Notes under the pieces: generated by a model
Databases searched by the model: none
Seen by the model: the letters and a program-made list of their open reading frames with translations, nothing else
What the model was told of the DNA's origin: nothing
Program-made: the position numbers and the translations under genes
NCBI RefSeq assembly: GCF_020532605.1
Contig: NZ_JAJATW010000017.1
Coordinates: 1-64,000 of the forward strand
Source: Marinomonas algarum
GTDB lineage: Bacteria > Pseudomonadota > Gammaproteobacteria > Pseudomonadales > Marinomonadaceae
DNA: 64,000 bases
Reading direction: 5' to 3'
Part shown: positions 1 through 7,565 of the stretch, one piece after another
Position numbering within the stretch: position 1 is the stretch's first letter
How the letters are laid out: each line of letters begins with the position of its first letter

Positions 1-1170
1 AACTGCGCTTTTCTTGACGTTCGCGCTGGCGTGAACGGTTTCGCCAGTGATTGTTTCTAATGCAAAATAGCCAGAGCTTCGCTTGCCTTTAACGAACCCA
101 TCACCTTGGGGCGTGGAGATAAAGTCATGCTTTCTTAGGCCAAAAACCTTACCCACTGGAATTTTCTTCTCAGACCTTGCCCCTTTGGTGAGTTGATAAT
201 CCCCTTTCGATACGTGGCGCTTGAAATATACGCTAGAATTTATCTCTACAAGCTCGCCATCTTCTAAGCAGACCGCCACCGCATCGTAATAATGTTCTTT
301 TGGAAGGCCCAAAATCTGCTCTCTTTTGTACTTTGTTTCGTAGCCAAATGTTTCGATAAATGACCATGCTATTTTAAGTCTCGATTTAATGATGCCCATC
401 TCAGTAGCGTGTTTGGTTCGAGATCGTTTTGCTTTGATGTCGAACTTACCGGCGTGTAAATCAGCATGGCAAGCCTCACACAAGGTAATTAAATTTGATG
501 GCGTATCTGTACCGCCATTCGAGCGAAACTGAATATGGTGAACATGCAGCTTTTGACTGTGTTTGCCTTTTCTTCCAGACTGACACTTGTAGTTATCACG
601 GTGAAGCACATAGGATTTCACATTGTAAAAGTCTTTTTGCGCGCCAGATTGGTAGCTAGTCCCTGTCACTTCTGGATTTGTAATCTTGTGAATATCAAAG
701 CTTGCCGTCTCCACTTTCCATCGATGGATAGGTAAGATGGACTCCACAGCGTTTTTCTCACGCAAATGCGAATCCAATTTAGAGTGTAAACTTGGCGCTA
801 AGCGTCCGACTCTGCGCATAGAGGCACGGTTAGCCCACCTTGCAGGCCGATATCGGCATTTCCGACCACGTCGGTTTTTGCGATACATAGCGCGTTGTTC
901 CATCTTTTTAGACACATCTTGGCGTAAAGCAACTTGGCTTTGGTAAAGCACTTTGCCTAGGCCCACGACTGCACAACCGATCATTTTACTGCCTGTGTCC
1001 ATACCAGCAGTCAGCTTTTGCTTATAGCCGGAGCTTCCACCCAGCAACTTAATGGTAAAGGGCGTCCGTTTAACCACCTTTGCATTGCCACGCTTCAGCA
1101 AAGACCTTGCTTTTTGTGGCTTGCACGGCATGAGTGGTTTACCACTCTTATTTAGTACAAACACGAACAT
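1..1170 (-). CDS. iscB: IscB RNA-guided nuclease (RuvC/HNH), 3' end cut by window edge
   Basis: This is an open frame of 390 codons without a stop before the window edge. IscB proteins are omega-RNA-guided DNA nucleases and relatives of the Cas9 ancestor. Domains seen in order: an N-terminal PLMP region (residues 1-50, with KPLMPC and PFTIKLL), RuvC-I (GMDTGSK, Asp58), an arginine-rich bridge helix (about 88-118, with RRGRK, RYRPARWANR), RuvC-II (KVE, Glu154), an HNH domain (C196, HHIQFRSNGG with H211/H212, N226, CEACH 231-235, H239) and RuvC-III (EHYYDA, His293 and Asp296). All expected catalytic residues are present, so the product should be active. The ATG at 1170 follows AAGGAG at good spacing. 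Family members are usually about 400-500 residues, so only a short C-terminal part is probably missing. The gene reads leftward from an omega-RNA-like leader. No transposase partner is visible. Confidence 0.93.
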   Translation of the reverse strand, partial: MFVFVLNKSGKPLMPCKPQKARSLLKRGNAKVVKRTPFTIKLLGGSSGYKQKLTAGMDTGSKMIGCAVVGLGKVLYQSQVALRQDVSKKMEQRAMYRKNRRGRKCRYRPARWANRASMRRVGRLAPSLHSKLDSHLREKNAVESILPIHRWKVETASFDIHKITNPEVTGTSYQSGAQKDFYNVKSYVLHRDNYKCQSGRKGKHSQKLHVHHIQFRSNGGTDTPSNLITLCEACHADLHAGKFDIKAKRSRTKHATEMGIIKSRLKIAWSFIETFGYETKYKREQILGLPKEHYYDAVAVCLEDGELVEINSSVYFKRHVSKGDYQLTKGARSEKKIPVGKVFGLRKHDFISTPQGDGFVKGKRSSGYFALETITGETVHASANVKKSAV

Positions 1171-1440
1171 AACGTGTTTCTCCTTCGAGTTATGCGTATC
1201 TGTCTGCTTGAGGCACAGGCAGAATCCGACTTCCTCTCGATCAGATAGTAAGGCTTTAGGTGAGGTTGACTGGCTATAACGCTTTAAGCCTGTTTACAGT
1301 GCCTCGACAGAGCAACGGACTGAGGTGGCATCCGAGGGTGTCTATCTCCAAACTATCGTCTACTCACATAAATTCCTCAGTGAGTGATCTGGTCAACTTG
1401 GCTTTTACAAGCCCGCTCCTTTAGGGGCGGCGTAATTGAC
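1171..1440 (-). ncRNA. Candidate omega RNA (HEARO RNA) of IscB
   Basis: The 250-270 bases directly upstream of iscB hold no gene and are rich in short hairpins: 1413-1430 (GC-rich, TTTA loop), 1400-1413 (GGCTT/AAGCC), 1362-1385 (ACTCAC/GTGAGT) and 1199-1223 (about 8 bp with one wobble). IscB guide RNAs are known to be encoded upstream of and in the same direction as iscB, with the guide at their 5' end reading into the flanking DNA. Size, place and structure fit. By that model the guide would be the roughly 16 bases just upstream of the element edge, read from the minus strand at about 1440-1456, which lie inside cysQ. The RNA ends and the guide are inferred, not measured. Confidence 0.75.
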
Positions 1441-2275
1441 TGTCCTTTGCATACCAATCCATAATGTAAGGGGCAATTTCAGCACCACAGACAAAGAAGT
1501 GACCATTCAGTAATGTTTCTCTCTGGTTGTATCGAAACGGCTTACCTTCTGGTGTGACCAGCATGCCACCGGCGGCTTCGATAATCGCTTGTTGCGCGGC
1601 GGTATCCCATTCGCTGGTTGGCCCACGGCGCAGGTGCAAGTCGGCAATACCCTCAGCAATACGACAACCTTTTATTGAACTGCCTTTGGGTAATTCTCGT
1701 ACTTGTTCGTAGGTTTCTTTAAGATTATTTTTTAAGTCAACAGGGAGCGACGGACCATGGCTACGGCTCGTCATGGCAATGATCGGCTCACGAGGCGTAC
1801 GGACACGAATAGGTTCGTACTGATCGCCATGCCACTTGATCGCGCCCACTGGCAAATCTTGCCATGGACTGGTCACACCAAAATAGCCTTCCGCTGTTGT
1901 TGGCAAATACACGATTCCCAACAAGGGAACACCGTTCTCAACTAGGGCAATATTAATACTGAATTCACCGTTACGCTTGATAAACTCCTTCGTACCATCA
2001 AGAGGGTCAACCACCCATAAGGTCGACCATTTCGACCGCTCCTCAAAGGTCACGACGCCTTCTTCAGAGAGGACAGGAATATCAGGTGTAAGTGTTTTTA
2101 AACCTGCTAAGATTATATTATGAGCCGCAAGGTCAGCCGCTGTGACAGGACTATCATCAAGCTTTTGCTCAATACCGAGGTCAGCGCGTTGATAAACATC
2201 CATGATCACGTCGGCGGCATCGTATATTATTTTTTGAAGCGCTTGAAAAGTGGGGTGTGTTTTAACGTCCTTCAT
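1421..2275 (-). CDS. cysQ: 3'(2'),5'-bisphosphate nucleotidase CysQ
   Basis: CysQ removes the 3' phosphate from PAP/PAPS-type nucleotides in sulfur assimilation and belongs to the lithium-sensitive inositol-monophosphatase fold. Metal and phosphate motifs are present: EEG at about 71-73, DPLDGT at 90-95, and SEWDTAAQQAI with Asp224 followed by EAAGG. The ATG at 2275 is preferred to the upstream ATG at 2308 because a GAGG ribosome site precedes it and the longer form would almost touch the divergent hslR. The protein is 284 residues. Its last residues (about QLRRP) and its stop codon appear to come from the edge of the IscB element, so the native C terminus has probably been slightly rewritten by the insertion. 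Confidence 0.9.
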   Translation of the reverse strand: MKDVKTHPTFQALQKIIYDAADVIMDVYQRADLGIEQKLDDSPVTAADLAAHNIILAGLKTLTPDIPVLSEEGVVTFEERSKWSTLWVVDPLDGTKEFIKRNGEFSINIALVENGVPLLGIVYLPTTAEGYFGVTSPWQDLPVGAIKWHGDQYEPIRVRTPREPIIAMTSRSHGPSLPVDLKNNLKETYEQVRELPKGSSIKGCRIAEGIADLHLRRGPTSEWDTAAQQAIIEAAGGMLVTPEGKPFRYNQRETLLNGHFFVCGAEIAPYIMDWYAKDSQLRRP

Positions 2276-2318
2276 AAAAGCCTCGATATGACAACAATAT
2301 AGGGTCAACGCATTCTTT

Positions 2319-2738
2319 ATGAGTAAACCAGAAAAGCAGTCGGCACCACAAGCCGTTCGTTTAGATAAGTGGCTTTGGGCCGCACGTTTTTATAAAACTC
2401 GCTCTCTTTGCAAAGACGCCATTGATGGTGGCAAGGTCTCTTACAATGGCAGCAAGGGCAAAGCAAGCCGCAATGTTGAAATGGGTGCCCTAATCGGTAT
2501 TCGCCTTGGTTGGGACGAGAAAGTGGTCAAAATCATCGATATCAGCGGCCAACGACGTGGTGCGCCTGAAGCCCAAAAGCTGTACGAAGAAACCCCTGAA
2601 TCCATCGCCAAACGCGAAAAACGCGCCTTAGAAAATAAATCCTTCGGTGGCCGTATCATGTCCGATCATAAACCCAATAAAAAAGAGCGCCGTGATATAA
2701 AACAACTTAAAAAAGACATGTTCAGTGGTTCAGAATAA
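2319..2738 (+). CDS. hslR: Ribosome-associated heat shock protein Hsp15
   Basis: HslR is an S4-domain RNA-binding protein that binds free 50S subunits carrying a nascent chain and helps recycle stalled ribosomes. The S4 domain lies at residues 12-70 (VRLDKWLWAARFYKTRSLCKDAI, given here as separate blocks VRLDKWLWAA and RFYKTRS, then GGKVSYNGSKGKASR). The C-terminal tail is basic (KPNKKERRDIKQLKK), as in the family. The length of 139 residues is typical. It is divergent from cysQ with a short shared promoter gap and convergent with dprA. Confidence 0.92.
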   Translation: MSKPEKQSAPQAVRLDKWLWAARFYKTRSLCKDAIDGGKVSYNGSKGKASRNVEMGALIGIRLGWDEKVVKIIDISGQRRGAPEAQKLYEETPESIAKREKRALENKSFGGRIMSDHKPNKKERRDIKQLKKDMFSGSE

Positions 2739-2771
2739 CACAGACAACACCGACGTTATACGCGCATAATA

Positions 2772-2803
2772 AGAAGGTCAGCATCGACGATAATGACCTT
2801 CTC
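2772..2803. terminator. Stem-loop between hslR and dprA
   Basis: GAAGGTCA and TGACCTTC form perfect 8-base arms around a 16-base loop. The stem lies between the convergent genes and overlaps the last codons of dprA. It lacks a clear T-run on either strand, so it is at best a weak terminator. Confidence 0.4.
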
Positions 2804-4055
2804 GATTCTCGATGCACGAACAAAGTTCTAACTCCATCAGGACTTGCATCAGGGTACCCGCTGATAAGTGACTGTGATGGACTAGGGCGTCAAAATCCAT
2901 CGAGGCCGCCTCATTTTTCTGATGCTCCTCTAATATAGTCGCAACCGTTCTAGCGTCTTCCGAAGCAGTCTCAGGCACCCCCTGAATCACATTGGAAACG
3001 ATATGACCTTGTGCAACCGACGAGCACGACTTTCCCTCTGCGCTTTCCGGCTGAAGACGGTCTGTGTACTCATCCAAAATATCATCAAGGTGTCGAACCA
3101 AAGTAGCGCCTTGCCGAATCAGTTGATGACATCCTGCAGATTGGGCATCGGTTAGACGTCCAGGCAACGCAAACACATCACGATTTTGCTGAATGGCATA
3201 ACTGGCACTGATGAGGGAACCACTCTTAAGTGAGGCCTCCGCCACGAGAACCCCCATACTCAGCCCGCTAATAATACGATTACGCGGTGGAAAGAGATGA
3301 GGTCGCGGACTGGTTGTTAGTGGATACTCACTAATTAAGGCACCTCGCTCTACTATCTTCTCAAACAGTGAACGATTTTGAGAAGGGTAACGGTGCAATA
3401 AACCCGTGCCCATCACAGCCACAGTGGGTGTACTGTTACTCTGTAAAGCACCTTGATGCGCCGCTGTATCAATTCCCATCGCCCCTCCACTGACCACCCC
3501 AATACCATGAGACGACAACTGATCGGCTAACTGAAAGGTCGCATCACGACCATGGCGCGTACACTTTCGGGCCCCAACGATGCCGATTTTAGAGGACAAT
3601 AAAGCATCAAGATGGCCTTCTACATAAAGAAAGGCAGGCGCCACTTTGATTTCTTTAAGGGCATCAGGGTAAGCCTCATGGTCTTGAAGAATCATAAAGT
3701 GTGTTTCTTTCGACAACCATGTGAGTGATGCATCCCGCTTTTCAGCTTGCTCTTTAGTCAGTTCACCCTGACTTAAATACGCCATCGCTTGTCGAGCCGT
3801 CACCTCTGGCCATTTAAGCTTTCTGAGTAATTCAAAAGAAAGGTGGCTTTTCGGGTCGACTGAACAGTTCAGTGCATTGTTTTTGTCATCACTTGGATCA
3901 AACAAAGACAACGACTCACTCGATGCTTCTGCGTAGAGTTGGCTTAGATAGGTATACAATCGGGAGAGGCGCGACGGGCCAATATCAGACAGAAAGCTTA
4001 AACATAACCAGTCCGTTGGGGTTAAGCCAGTACGATCAGGGGTATTCATCATCAT
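2778..4055 (-). CDS. dprA: DNA-processing protein DprA (Smf)
   Basis: DprA loads RecA onto incoming single-stranded DNA during natural transformation. The Rossmann-like core shows GARKCTRHGRD at about 161-171, SGGAMGID at 189-196, FPPRNRIISGLS at 255-266 and a following SGSLISA, all family signatures. The C-terminal 60 residues form the usual winged-helix-like domain. Three consecutive ATG codons start the frame; AAGGA lies 3, 6 and 9 bases before them, so the second (4052) or third (4049) is the more likely start. No lysM-domain gene lies between dprA and def, unlike in Pseudomonas. Confidence 0.93.
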   Translation of the reverse strand: MMMNTPDRTGLTPTDWLCLSFLSDIGPSRLSRLYTYLSQLYAEASSESLSLFDPSDDKNNALNCSVDPKSHLSFELLRKLKWPEVTARQAMAYLSQGELTKEQAEKRDASLTWLSKETHFMILQDHEAYPDALKEIKVAPAFLYVEGHLDALLSSKIGIVGARKCTRHGRDATFQLADQLSSHGIGVVSGGAMGIDTAAHQGALQSNSTPTVAVMGTGLLHRYPSQNRSLFEKIVERGALISEYPLTTSPRPHLFPPRNRIISGLSMGVLVAEASLKSGSLISASYAIQQNRDVFALPGRLTDAQSAGCHQLIRQGATLVRHLDDILDEYTDRLQPESAEGKSCSSVAQGHIVSNVIQGVPETASEDARTVATILEEHQKNEAASMDFDALVHHSHLSAGTLMQVLMELELCSCIENREGHYRRC

Positions 4056-4298
4056 GTATCCTTACATAAAATAACCAACAAAGGCAGACTGACGCCATCG
4101 TCGTATTTTCTCGTTCCGCAATCCTTGCGTGAGTTTTTCGCTCATAGCTCAAGGCTATAAACCCTATTCAATCATATTGTCCAAAAAACCGCCATGAGAA
4201 GACTGCTCAATACTCCGACTTGCGTTACAATAGAGCAATGAAAAGGGCGAAGAAGACTATCCTCGCTCATGAACAAAGACACATCGTTGGAAAAGATC

Positions 4299-4814
4299 AT
4301 GGCTGTTTTAACTGTACTTGAATACCCAGATAAACGTTTACGCACGGTCGCTAAGCCGATCACAGAATTTACAGACGCACTGCAAACACAAATCGACGAC
4401 ATGCTAGACACCATGTACGACGAAAATGGGCTCGGCCTTGCAGCCACCCAAGTGAATTATCATTACCGATTAGTGGTCATGGATTTTTCAGAAGAGCGTA
4501 ATGAACCCATCGTGTTTATTAACCCTGAGTTTGAAGTGATTGACGATGAACCGAATGAATTTCAAGAGGGCTGTTTGTCCGTTCCCGGTTTTTACGAACA
4601 CATTTACCGCGCCGCTAAAGTCAAAGTGCATGCCCTAGACCGTCATGGTCAACCTTTTACGCTGGAAGTCGATGAACTCATGGCAGTGTGTGTGCAACAC
4701 GAAGTCGATCACCTTGATGGTAAACTGATGGTGGATTATTTATCTCCTCTTAAACGTAATCGCATCAAAAGCAAACTTGAAAAAGCACACAAACTTGCCC
4801 TAAAGCATGGCTAA
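4299..4814 (+). CDS. def: Peptide deformylase
   Basis: Def removes the formyl group from the N-terminal methionine of new proteins. All three metal and active-site motifs are present: GLGLAATQV at 44-52, EGCLSVP at 90-96 with metal ligand Cys92, and HEVDHLDGK at 134-142 with His134, Glu135 and His138. The ATG at 4299 (171 residues) gives the family N terminus [10 protein letters not shown]; an upstream in-frame ATG at 4269 would add ten unconserved residues. It is followed by fmt, with which it acts as a pair, but a terminator lies between them. Confidence 0.95.
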   Translation: MAVLTVLEYPDKRLRTVAKPITEFTDALQTQIDDMLDTMYDENGLGLAATQVNYHYRLVVMDFSEERNEPIVFINPEFEVIDDEPNEFQEGCLSVPGFYEHIYRAAKVKVHALDRHGQPFTLEVDELMAVCVQHEVDHLDGKLMVDYLSPLKRNRIKSKLEKAHKLALKHG

Positions 4815-4866
4815 TACCTGTTCTCTTTTTCAGCAACGCCAGCGCCACACAACTAACACTTCATTA

Positions 4867-4890
4867 AATCAGGCTTTGGCCTGATTTTTT
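4867..4890 (+). terminator. Rho-independent terminator between def and fmt
   Basis: AATCAGGC and GCCTGATT form perfect 8-base arms around TTTG, followed by a T-run. Its place inside the def-fmt pair means fmt depends on readthrough or on a promoter of its own. Confidence 0.85.
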
Positions 4891-4910
4891 GTTATTAAGG
4901 AAACGCCTCA

Positions 4911-5915
4911 ATGTCTACTGATTCATCTCACTCGCCTTTACGCATTGTTTTTGCCGGTACACCTGAGTTCGCAGCCGCCAGTTTACAAGCCTTGTTAGAC
5001 ACACAAAACGCAGAGCAAGGGGCTGCGTACGACGTCATTGGTGTGTATACACAGCCAGATCGTCCAGCGGGTCGAGGTCAAAAGTTGGTTCAAAGCCCTG
5101 TCAAACAACTTGCCTTAGCCAATGATATTCCTGTTTTTCAGCCTTTAAACTTCAAACAAGAAGAAGACAGAATACAACTAGCAGCACTCAAAGCAGACAT
5201 TATGATCGTCGCCGCTTACGGTATCATTTTGCCTAAACCCGTACTGGAAACACCTCGATTGGGTTGCATCAATGTACACGCTTCTTTATTACCTCGCTGG
5301 CGCGGTGCAGCCCCCATTCATCGCGCGCTCATTGCTGGCGACGACAAAACAGGCATTACCATTATGCAAATGGATGTCGGTCTCGACACCGGTGATATGC
5401 TGCTCAAAGCAGACTGCGACATCTTGCCCGCCGACACCTCAGCGACCTTGCATGATCGTCTAGCTGTCCTCGGAGGCAGTACACTCGTGGAAGCTCTGTC
5501 TCTATTACAAGCAGACAAGCTCGATGCTGAAAAACAAGATGACCGCCTCAGCTGTTACGCCGCCAAACTCACCAAACAAGAGGCGAATATTGATTGGTCT
5601 ACCTCTGCTGAATGGATTGAGCGCCAAGTTCGTGGTCTTTCACCTTGGCCTGTTGCTTGCACTCAAAGCTTGGCGGGCGTGATGAAAATACACGCAGCAC
5701 ACATCGCCACCGTCAGTGATGAGGCATCAACACCGGGAGACATCATCGTAGTCACTAAAGAGGGCATCGTTGTGGCAACAGGACAGGGCACAATATGCAT
5801 TACCGAGGTCCAGTTTGCCGGTGGTAAACGCATGAAGATTCAAGATGCCTTAAATGGAAAGCACAAAGACGCCCTAGAAATTGGTCAGCGTCTTGGCCTT
5901 AGTTCACAACCTTAA
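4911..5915 (+). CDS. fmt: Methionyl-tRNA formyltransferase
   Basis: Fmt transfers a formyl group from 10-formyltetrahydrofolate to Met-tRNA(fMet) before initiation. The N-terminal Rossmann domain begins with RIVFAGTPEFAA (11-22). The catalytic region shows NVHASLLPRWRGAAP (Asn121, His123) and MDVGLDTGDML (Asp159). The C-terminal OB-like domain follows a short linker near residue 220. Length, 334 residues, is slightly above the usual 310-320. AAGGA precedes the ATG by eight bases. rsmB follows after 37 bases, as in most gammaproteobacteria. Confidence 0.95.
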   Translation: MSTDSSHSPLRIVFAGTPEFAAASLQALLDTQNAEQGAAYDVIGVYTQPDRPAGRGQKLVQSPVKQLALANDIPVFQPLNFKQEEDRIQLAALKADIMIVAAYGIILPKPVLETPRLGCINVHASLLPRWRGAAPIHRALIAGDDKTGITIMQMDVGLDTGDMLLKADCDILPADTSATLHDRLAVLGGSTLVEALSLLQADKLDAEKQDDRLSCYAAKLTKQEANIDWSTSAEWIERQVRGLSPWPVACTQSLAGVMKIHAAHIATVSDEASTPGDIIVVTKEGIVVATGQGTICITEVQFAGGKRMKIQDALNGKHKDALEIGQRLGLSSQP

Positions 5916-5952
5916 AAGAATAGCCTAAACACACAGCTTTAATGAGAAACGA

Positions 5953-7320
5953 ATGAAGAACACTCAATCAGATACGCCATCGATTCAACACAGCGCTCGC
6001 CAAGTGGCTATTGAAGTCATTACTAACATATTACTGCAGCAGGGCTCTCTAAGCACTCAGCTGGCACGCTATCAAGACGACGTTGCTAGCGAGCACATTC
6101 CATTGCTGAAAGAACTGTGTTTTGGTGTTTGCCGCCAATACCCAAAGCTCAACAGCATCGCTTTGCATTTATTAGCCCATCCTTTTGAAGAAAAAGACAC
6201 AGATCTGTATGCAACGCTTTTGCTCGGTTTGTACCAATTAACCTACATGAACACACCGGACCATGCCGCTGTACATGAAACGGTTGAGGCTTGTCGATTG
6301 CTCAATAAGGATTGGGCCACCAAGCTGATGAACGCTGTTCTGCGTCGTTATCAACGTGAGGCCGATGACATAGAAGCAGAGCTGGAGTCTACGCCCTCTG
6401 TTGAATACAACCAACCTAAGTGGTTACTTAAGCGCTTTTTGAAACATTGGCCTGAGCAATTTGAAAGCATTGTCGACGCCAGTAACATGCACCCACCTAT
6501 GTGTCTTCGCGTTAACACACAGCGTGTTTCACGTGAAACATACCAAGCAGAATTACAGAAACTGGGTATAAAAACCTATCTAGGTGAGTTTTCACCCTCT
6601 GCTCTGTACCTAGAAAAAGCCGTTCGCGTAACAGAGTTACCTCATTTCGAAGCAGGCTTTTGTAGCGTACAAGATGAGGCCGCACAGTTGTCAGCGCATA
6701 TCTTATCGCCACAAATCGGAGAGAAAGTGCTCGACGCCTGCGCGGCACCTGGGGGCAAAACAGGGCACTTATTGGAAAAAGCTGAACGCATTGACCTGAC
6801 TGCGGTTGAACTAGAATCTTGGCGTATGGAGAAAATTGAGTCCAACCTTGAGCGCTTAGGCTATCAGGCTAATCTTCTTTGTGCGGATGCTAACGCATTG
6901 GACACTTGGTGGGATGGAGAGCACTTCGATAAAATTTTGCTGGATGTACCTTGTTCTGCAACGGGGGTCATTCGCCGTAATCCAGACATTAAAATTAACC
7001 GAAAACCTGCCGATATTAATCAGCTTGCTGCCATACAGCAGGATATTTTGGCCAATGTCTGGACCACATTGAAACCAGGTGGCCACTTACTTTACGCAAC
7101 CTGCTCCCTAATGCCCGAAGAAAATGAGCAGCAAGTACAAGGTTTTCTCGAAAAGCATACAGATGCCGAAGAAGTAACACTCAATACATTATCCTCTGCC
7201 GATTTTGAGTTGGAGTGGGGAGTACCCGTGAGTCATGGTAGACAGCTGTTCCCAACATTAGAGCGTCACGATGGTTTTTACTACTGCCTTTTAAAAAAGA
7301 CAGTGCCTATTAATGAGTAA
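5953..7320 (+). CDS. rsmB: 16S rRNA m5C967 methyltransferase RsmB
   Basis: RsmB methylates C967 of 16S rRNA using S-adenosylmethionine. An N-terminal NusB-like domain (about 12-145) precedes the methyltransferase domain with DACAAPGGKTG (261-271), DVPCSATG (catalytic-loop Cys334) and YATCSLMPEEN (Cys384). The length of 455 residues is typical. A perfect parS-type 16-mer lies inside the gene at codons 191-196, so this stretch of coding DNA is likely also a chromosome-segregation site. Confidence 0.94.
   Translation: MKNTQSDTPSIQHSARQVAIEVITNILLQQGSLSTQLARYQDDVASEHIPLLKELCFGVCRQYPKLNSIALHLLAHPFEEKDTDLYATLLLGLYQLTYMNTPDHAAVHETVEACRLLNKDWATKLMNAVLRRYQREADDIEAELESTPSVEYNQPKWLLKRFLKHWPEQFESIVDASNMHPPMCLRVNTQRVSRETYQAELQKLGIKTYLGEFSPSALYLEKAVRVTELPHFEAGFCSVQDEAAQLSAHILSPQIGEKVLDACAAPGGKTGHLLEKAERIDLTAVELESWRMEKIESNLERLGYQANLLCADANALDTWWDGEHFDKILLDVPCSATGVIRRNPDIKINRKPADINQLAAIQQDILANVWTTLKPGGHLLYATCSLMPEENEQQVQGFLEKHTDAEEVTLNTLSSADFELEWGVPVSHGRQLFPTLERHDGFYYCLLKKTVPINE
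6525..6540. promoter_or_regulatory. parS centromere site 1 (inside rsmB)
   Basis: The 16-mer TGTTTCACGTGAAACA is a perfect palindrome identical to the well-known bacterial chromosomal parS consensus bound by ParB. It lies about 31 kb from the dnaA-rpmH origin, in the origin-proximal zone where parS sites cluster, and parB is encoded in this window. Confidence 0.88.
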
Positions 7321-7401
7321 TAATAATGAGTAATGAGAAAAGTCGTTAGGGTAGTCGCAAGGCAAGCTGACACCTTGGTAAACACAATGTCACAAAAGGT
7401 G

Positions 7402-7417
7402 TGTTTCATGTGAAACA
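7402..7417. promoter_or_regulatory. parS centromere site 2 (after rsmB)
   Basis: TGTTTCATGTGAAACA differs from the parS consensus by a single central base. The symmetry extends by one base on each side (GTG...CAC). It lies in the 245-bp gap between rsmB and trkA, where no gene is seen, 877 bp from the first site. Confidence 0.75.
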
Positions 7418-7565
7418 CACTTTGCCAATAATGATGAGTATTTGACAGGCAGACGTTAAATAATGACGACTATGTAGGTAAACTTATACCCATCATCTCA
7501 AATACATTATTAAACGATACAGCGCTTTATGTTGAGCGCTTTACGCTATCACCAAAAGGTAAACT

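Larger units (their letters stand above)
1..1440 (-). mobile_element. IscB/HEARO element, IS200/IS605-like, left part outside window
   Basis: The block consists of an iscB gene preceded by a structured non-coding leader, the usual layout of non-autonomous IS200/IS605-type elements that carry IscB. Near its cysQ-side end lies a small hairpin (1413-1430, arms CCGCTCC and GGGGCGG around TTTA), followed by a GTAATTGAC-type edge at 1432-1440, which resembles the subterminal palindrome and edge of IS605-group elements. No Y1 transposase is visible, but the other end of the element lies beyond base 1. The exact boundary near 1438-1440 is inferred from where cysQ homology should stop. Confidence 0.7.

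Noticed and set aside
535-1279. Three plus-strand open frames opposite iscB and its leader
   Set aside because: They are antisense shadows of iscB or of its structured leader and show no protein-family pattern.
4226-4231. TACAAT as a -10 box of a def promoter
   Set aside because: No acceptable -35 element lies 16-18 bases upstream.
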